64,000 bases of DNA from Tremella fuciformis (lineage: Eukaryota > Basidiomycota > Tremellomycetes > Tremellales > Tremellaceae), in NCBI GenBank assembly GCA_032768795.1, contig CP136499.1:744001-808000 (forward strand), read 5' to 3'. Shown piece after piece: positions 58,914-64,000 of the stretch. Below the pieces are notes generated by a model that was not told the origin of the DNA, did not search any database, and saw nothing but the letters and a program-made list of their open reading frames with translations. The position numbers and the translations under genes were made by a program. The stretch's first letter is position 1. Every line of letters begins with the position of its first letter.

Positions 58914-61905
58914 ATGCTACCACCTCCACCGCCTGAGAACCGCGTCGTCACCGGCAAGGGCTCAAAAGATTCGACACTGTCTCGCTCCACCGTCACGACA
59001 GACGAGTCGGCACCTCTTCGTACACCCGGCTCGGATCGTCCAGCCGAACGTCTCCAACGGGTCTCGTTGCTCACTCCACCGCCGCCACAGCCTGAGATAC
59101 GAGTACCTTTCAGGTCATTTCTGCATCAACCAGATAGGCATATTGTCGTGTTCAGCCCGTCAGATGCCGCGCCGCGCGAGACGATCGCAGAGAATCGCAG
59201 CAAGTTCAATGACGACATCATGGACTGGTGGCGAACCCGGTCGAGCGAGAGTGGTTTCCATCACGAACTACTTTCGATCTGCAAATGCGTGCTAGGCGGG
59301 CGGCGGAACCGCTGGCTCAATCCTGACTCCACAGAGGGACTGGCGGTAGCGCCCCAGTTCCAGGTTGTGTCTGGGATGGACATGCGGCACTTCGGTACGT
59401 CGGACAAGAGGGTCTGTCAGACGCTGTTCTGGAAGACATTTGCCGATGCCCATACGCAACAAGGATGCGCAGCAGCCTTTGAAACGAGTGAGTCGTCTTG
59501 ACCAGATCTCAACACGAGCCTTCACAGCTTTGCCTCGCATGGATCGACCCTTTGCGCGGACATTGGAAGCCTGTCGATCCTTGCTGACAAGTAAAGATCC
59601 CCCCGACACGACCGCAACGACCATCACCTCTCACAACATCGTCGTAGCTCCATCGCCGCCGTCACAGTCGACATCATCCTCCATTGGTATCGACGACGGG
59701 ATCGCCTCGCTAAAGACAAACGCCAAACGCCTTACCGTTCCTGACATGATGCTCATCGTGACATCAGCTGACAAAGTCGCATATGACGAGTCCCGGAAAA
59801 GTCTGCGAAAGAGGCTGAAGAGACTCCGAGACACCAAGTCGACAAGTACGACGCAGGGCAGCAAGCTCGATCAGGAGGAGCGTCTACTCGCACACACACT
59901 TGACGATCACGGCTTCATACCCGATGATCTCGCCTCGGAGGCGGGCACCGCCCAAAGCAGCGTCTCAGGCTCGTCACATTCGTCAAACATCCGAAAGCGC
60001 AAGCTTGCCACCCGAGTGGCTGCAGAGCGGCTCGACCGTTGGTTTGCCATACCTGGCATCGTCGCCGAGTACAAAGTCGCGCAGTACTTTACCATGCTCT
60101 GTCAGCTTCTCGGCTATCTTGTGCAAGTCTACGAGGCGTGTGGGACGAGATTGGGCCTGCTAGTCAACAGAGGTGGATTCGCTCGCGTATTCGTCATCGA
60201 GCCGGATTCGGAGTGCGACCGGCGAGTCGCTATCGAGACTGCCCAGAAAGAATGGTGGGGCAAGGTGATGTCGATGGAGCAAGTCGACTCGTCTACGTTC
60301 GCCAACAAGCAATGGGTCCCGAACGACATCTGTACTCAAACGACCACCCCTCCGGACGACGGAGCCACGCCGCCGCCAGGGCAATTTGACCATACCGAGA
60401 ACCGCACGTACACCGTGCCCGATTGGCACGTCATCCAGCGCCTTGTCGATTTTGTCGAGCTTGGGAGGGACAATGTCAAATGTCTCGATTCGCAGCAGGC
60501 ACCAGGACGGGAAGAGCTATTCGTCAAGAACCGATCGGTCCGATTCGGCGAACCTTTCTCCTCGGCAGACCTCCCGGTTACGCAGACTTCGGATTCTGGA
60601 CAACACAGCGATAATGTCGCCACTGGATCTGCGCTGCCGCCCACCTTCGAGTTGGACCTTGGAGATTCACGGACTGATCCGTCCACCCGTCCGGCACTGT
60701 CCGAACAAGTCCGACCTGATCTCGTACGCTCGTACGAGCTGATTGCACGTGGAGCCAGGACGCTCAAGTCGATCCCGCCACCTGCGCAGGCTCCGACATC
60801 GGCCAAAATCAAGCCAAAAGGCAAACGCGATGCCGCACGAGAGCGAAAGCATGGGGACTCGGACACCGAAGAGGATGGTCAGCCACCATCTGGAGGTGAT
60901 GGTCGAGGAGCTGGTGGATCGGGACCGGGAGAGGGAGACGGAGACGGCAACCCCGACAGACCTCGGGACTCGCCAGACGATCAGGGCGAACGTCGTGAAC
61001 CTGGACAGGGCGATGGAGGGGCGGACCGCACGAGTGGACCAGATGATGCGGCGGAAGGCGATGGTCAACCGGAGCCTTTGGCGGGGCGCACAGGTGGACC
61101 GGGTGATGGTCACGGTGTGGACGACAAAGCCGTTCAGCTGAAAGCTGCTGCCAACGGCGGAGGTGTGATGGACCAAGGGGATTCAGGAGTTTACAAACAG
61201 CGTGAGTGCCCAGACCATGCTACTTCTCTCCTATCCTCCTTCATTGGGCTGTCTTTCACTTCGTACCCGTATCCGCGCCGCCCGGCCGAGCGCTTCAGAG
61301 TCGGGAAAATTCTGCTCTTCCGCGCTCCATGCCGAACTTGCGCTGAAGGTTCAGTGACCACCGCCGCGCTCCGACATCATAATCGAACCTCCGCTCCTTC
61401 AAGACGTCCTACCGGACGCGCACCGCTATTTTCACCGTCGTCATACGCACACAATATCGGCGAGGCTGGTAGCGGCTCCCAAGTGGCGGCCATCGAGCTC
61501 GAGATGGACTGTGACATCTCATCGCGCCCTTCCGAAGGAGACACTTCTGGCGACACCTGGAGCGACGAGAGTGACAGCGAAGAAGAAGAGGCATGGCAGG
61601 AGCCCTCTCCAGAACATGAAGCCTTGCGTCGGACGCTTGGCATGCTCGGTGTGACACTTCATTTCGTGTCGCCCCAAGATATGGACGGCATCGCGGCGGA
61701 CGCCCATGCCAAGGCGCACATACAAGGGCTGGTCCGGCCACCGGTACGCAGCGTCTACACCCTGCCCGAGTCCCCGTTACCCGGCCGGGCCAGACGCCCA
61801 GGATCCATGGGTCACACGAGTGGCGACGCGACAAGTAAGCATTCACCGCAGACCGCTCAGGACCACGACAGCGACATGTTCGAGACTGTGCCGGAGTGGT
61901 TATGA
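58914..61905 (+). CDS. Two-exon hypothetical protein
   Basis: Exon 1 58914-59487 from the first ATG (MLPPPPPENRVV), intron 59488-59527 (40 nt, GTGAGT...TCACAG), exon 2 59528-61905; phases agree, 983 residues. N-terminal about 100 residues are Pro/Ser-rich; then FNDDIMDWWRTRSSESGFHH. Residues about 365-415 form a conserved-looking block: IVAEYKVAQYFTMLCQLLGY, then GTRLGLLVNRGGFARVFVI, resembling the Glu-x-Lys/Gln block before fungal FunK1-type kinases and PD-(D/E)XK-like folds; this is only a resemblance. A Gly/Asp-rich region (about 650-750) precedes a GTGAGT near 61202, so a further intron there is possible. The C-terminus is acidic (SDESDSEEEEAWQEPSPEHE). No kinase motifs. No family assigned. 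Confidence 0.65.
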
Positions 61906-63621
61906 AACGGGTCCTGTAGAGTACCTGCCACACCATCGGGGTAGGTGCAGGTTGATATTCTACTGCGTAGGCGCAGGCAGGATACCGACCGTCATTTCAT
62001 GTCGACGCAGCTACCTGCTAAGGAGAATGAGATGGACCATTGGCTGCGCTTTCAGAAACGTCGCATGGTTCCCTGAGCGCTGACATTCGATTGCTGCGTA
62101 GCGGTGTCCCGCGGGTCTCAAACCGCTGCTGTTGCTCCGCGCGATCTGTCTGACCTATGTTTCCCGCATGCTCGACACCGCGTGATAAGCGCATCGGTCG
62201 ATCTTGGAAGTCTTCTCTAGCCGTGCCCGCCCCGGTCTCAGCTGCGCATGACAGGCCAACGCGCGGCTGGTTCTCGCACTCACACGCTGACAATTTGTGA
62301 CTAGCAAGGACACAACGGGACAAGGCAGTGCATTTCTCGTCGCATCATGCGTCTCACGCGGCGCTCGGCGAGATCTGATCAACAAGGCAGGCGATGGTCA
62401 TCAGGCGCGTCCGGGGCGTTTCACCTGCCAAGGGAAGTCAGCCGGTCATCGTTCCATCACCTCAACCCGGGGACTGCAGCGGCACCCGCGGTAGTGTGAT
62501 TGGCACAGATTGCAAGAGACATGGTTTGCTGGCACAATGTTCAAGATAGCCCCTGATGCTGACAACGCCGGCTGTTGGGCTGAATGGCATGATCGCGCAG
62601 CCCAATCGTTCCCTGTTCTCTCCGTGGTCAATTCGAGGGGGCCCTAGAGGCGACGGAGATCGACGCTCGGGTTAGCGAGGTCGACCGGCAGCCCTGTTGC
62701 GTGCTCAGCTCAGCACTGTAGAGAGTGATGAGAAAGGCAACAGGGCGTCGACGTGGCTAGCTTAGGCTCGTTGAGAGGCGGCGGCGCTGCGCGCCGTACA
62801 ACTCCTTCGGGACGAGACTCACCTAGTGGGCCGATCCGACTGATCTGCACACGAGGATGACTGATCGGTCGTGCGCGATGTAACCGGGGTCTTGACCGGC
62901 GGCGCAGGTCCTTCTACCATCTGCCATGTCTGCTGTGCACTCACGGGTGGTCCGGAACGCGGTCCTGACGCTGGAGGACAACATGCATTGTCAACGTAGG
63001 TCACGGTGGTAGATTCATCAGAATCTTCGCTTCGTCTCGAAGTGTCACTGCTTCCTCTGGTGGTGCTAATTTCGCCAAAAGCAGCTTTTAGGTCGCTTCC
63101 TCTTCCGAAACCCTTTCCGCTCTCCTCGCAAGGGTGCTGACAGCGTCTGTTGTTGCACGCAGTCTGTCGATTTCACTTACAGGACCGGTGTGATATGCTC
63201 TGTCTCTTCGCTTCTCCGCTCTTCGTAGCTTTCAGACGGCATGCATGTTGCCACGCAGGGGAACGGACGTCTCGTCCAATGTCGCCAGTCAAGCGCACCC
63301 GAGAGGCGCAGGAGAGCTGGCTCTCTTTAAGCGACTGGACGTGCGATCACGAAGGGAGGGAGCGAGTCTCGGGTCTTTGACCCTTGCGCTGGGGCTTGGC
63401 GGAGTGGGAGGTCATGAATCGCCTTGTTTGACGGCAATGGGCAGAAACGGGCTGTTGCGGTCATCGGTGGAGAAAATGGCTATACGTGTTACAGATGCAG
63501 GCGAAATTGTTTGCTTCGGTCGCTCAGCATTATCGATCAACTGCCGACACTGCTTCCTACAAGCACTGTGCTGCACTGATGAGGCCGGCGGTCGCTTGAG
63601 ACGTTCCTGCTCGAGCCGGGG
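61906..63621. other. No supported gene
   Basis: Short frames only; none has recognisable domains. A hairpin motif is at 62693-62743. Confidence 0.4.
62693..62743. repeat. Isolated CCTGTTGC...GCAACAGG hairpin
   Basis: 51-bp segment with CCTGTTGC at one end and GCAACAGG at the other and an internal GAGTGATGAG, closely resembling the hairpin inside the TIR elements at 8355-8402 and 55242-55289, but without their flanking sequence. Confidence 0.6.
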
Positions 63622-63987
63622 ATGATGGACCCTCTCCTCTCGCCGAAGTCCCCTACGGTGCTCACACTGCCCCGCCGGTCCAGCTCGCTACCCCGCCGAG
63701 ATGGACGCGCAGACGGGGCCATCTCCACATCCCCTTCCGCGTCAGCCCCTTGAACACCCAGACCGGCGCCAATCTGGGATCGCAGCACGCCCGCTGCGAC
63801 ATCCAAGCGATTGCAGAAAAGTGAACACGTAATCGAGAAATACCAAAAGAAGCTCAAAGAGTCCGCTGGGCACCCACCTTCGATCCTAGAGGTCGTTGTT
63901 GCGGGCAGCCCATTGCGGCAAGTTACTGTTGACAAACTTCCTGGTCCTCCATCCCTCTCCCTCTACCCCGATCCATATCCCTCTTGA
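63622..63987 (+). CDS. Possible terminal exons of a gene at the right edge
   Basis: An open frame (MMDPLLSPKSPTVLTLPRRS from 63622, open back to about 63590) runs to a donor at 63741. Removing 63741-63785 (45 nt, GTCAGC...CGCAG) bypasses an in-frame TGA and continues in phase with SKRLQKSEHVIEKYQKKLKE to a stop at 63985-63987. Ser/Pro/Arg-rich, then a probable helix. Upstream exons may exist. An opposite-strand frame (63935-63537) is the likely shadow. Product unknown. Confidence 0.3.
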
Positions 63988-64000
63988 CTTTTCCTCTTGT

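Noticed and set aside
62693..62760. Helitron 3' end (hairpin followed by CTAG)
   Set aside because: The CTAG lies about 15 bp beyond but is followed by C rather than T, and no 5' TC end or helicase was seen.

Overview
The window is nuclear DNA from a fungus, most likely a basidiomycete. The evidence is the spliced genes with very short introns (about 40-50 nt, GT-AG and one GC-AG), a GC-rich base composition, and a dense population of Ty1/Copia and Ty3/Gypsy chromovirus retrotransposons with 5-bp target duplications. I cannot assign a genus. By length most of the window is retrotransposon; only three convincing host-type protein genes are visible.

Layout. 1-2299 (-): decayed non-LTR retrotransposon RT, running off the left edge. 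2605-3492: SET-domain gene broken by an inversion. 4689-6690 (-): Copia Gag-protease remnant without integrase or RT. 6921-8118 (+): Copia RT/RNase H remnant split by a 134-bp insertion. 8140-8440: TIR element. 8466-24286: 3' half of an old Gypsy element (D2) whose 3' LTR is split by a complete Copia element (A, 10029-23288) and by a solo LTR (F). Copia A itself contains an intact Gypsy element (B, 11135-17907, identical LTRs) and a solo LTR (E). 24287-30101: no supported gene. 30102-32529 (-): three-exon gene of unknown function. 32656-37484: a second Copia Gag-protease remnant, then stacked LTRs D/E/C and the 3' end of Gypsy C. 37485-40095: array of 1192-bp tandem units. 40183-48196: nearly complete Gypsy D. 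48197-48781 (-): truncated Tc1-like transposase. 49131-52297 (-): three-exon protein-kinase-like gene. 52883-58810: further LTR and Gypsy D3 debris. 58914-61905 (+): two-exon gene of unknown function. 63622-63987 (+): possible terminal exons at the right edge.

The most striking observation is that four Gypsy chromovirus copies (D, D2, C, D3) carry an additional spliced gene on the strand opposite to gag-pol, in the 3' region between pol and the 3' LTR. Each encodes a six-cysteine cluster of the form C-x2-C-x6-C-x8/10-C-x2-C-x3/4-C, close in spacing to the fungal Zn2Cys6 DNA-binding cluster. In D the gene lies between pol and a clear 3' LTR, so it belongs to the element. In D and C a 20-21-codon middle exon is conserved. 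This looks like an accessory, possibly regulatory, gene of a chromovirus lineage.

Most element boundaries were fixed by TG...CA ends, matching 5-bp target duplications, equal LTR lengths and polypurine tracts read directly from the sequence. Protein names rest on motif recognition without database searches.
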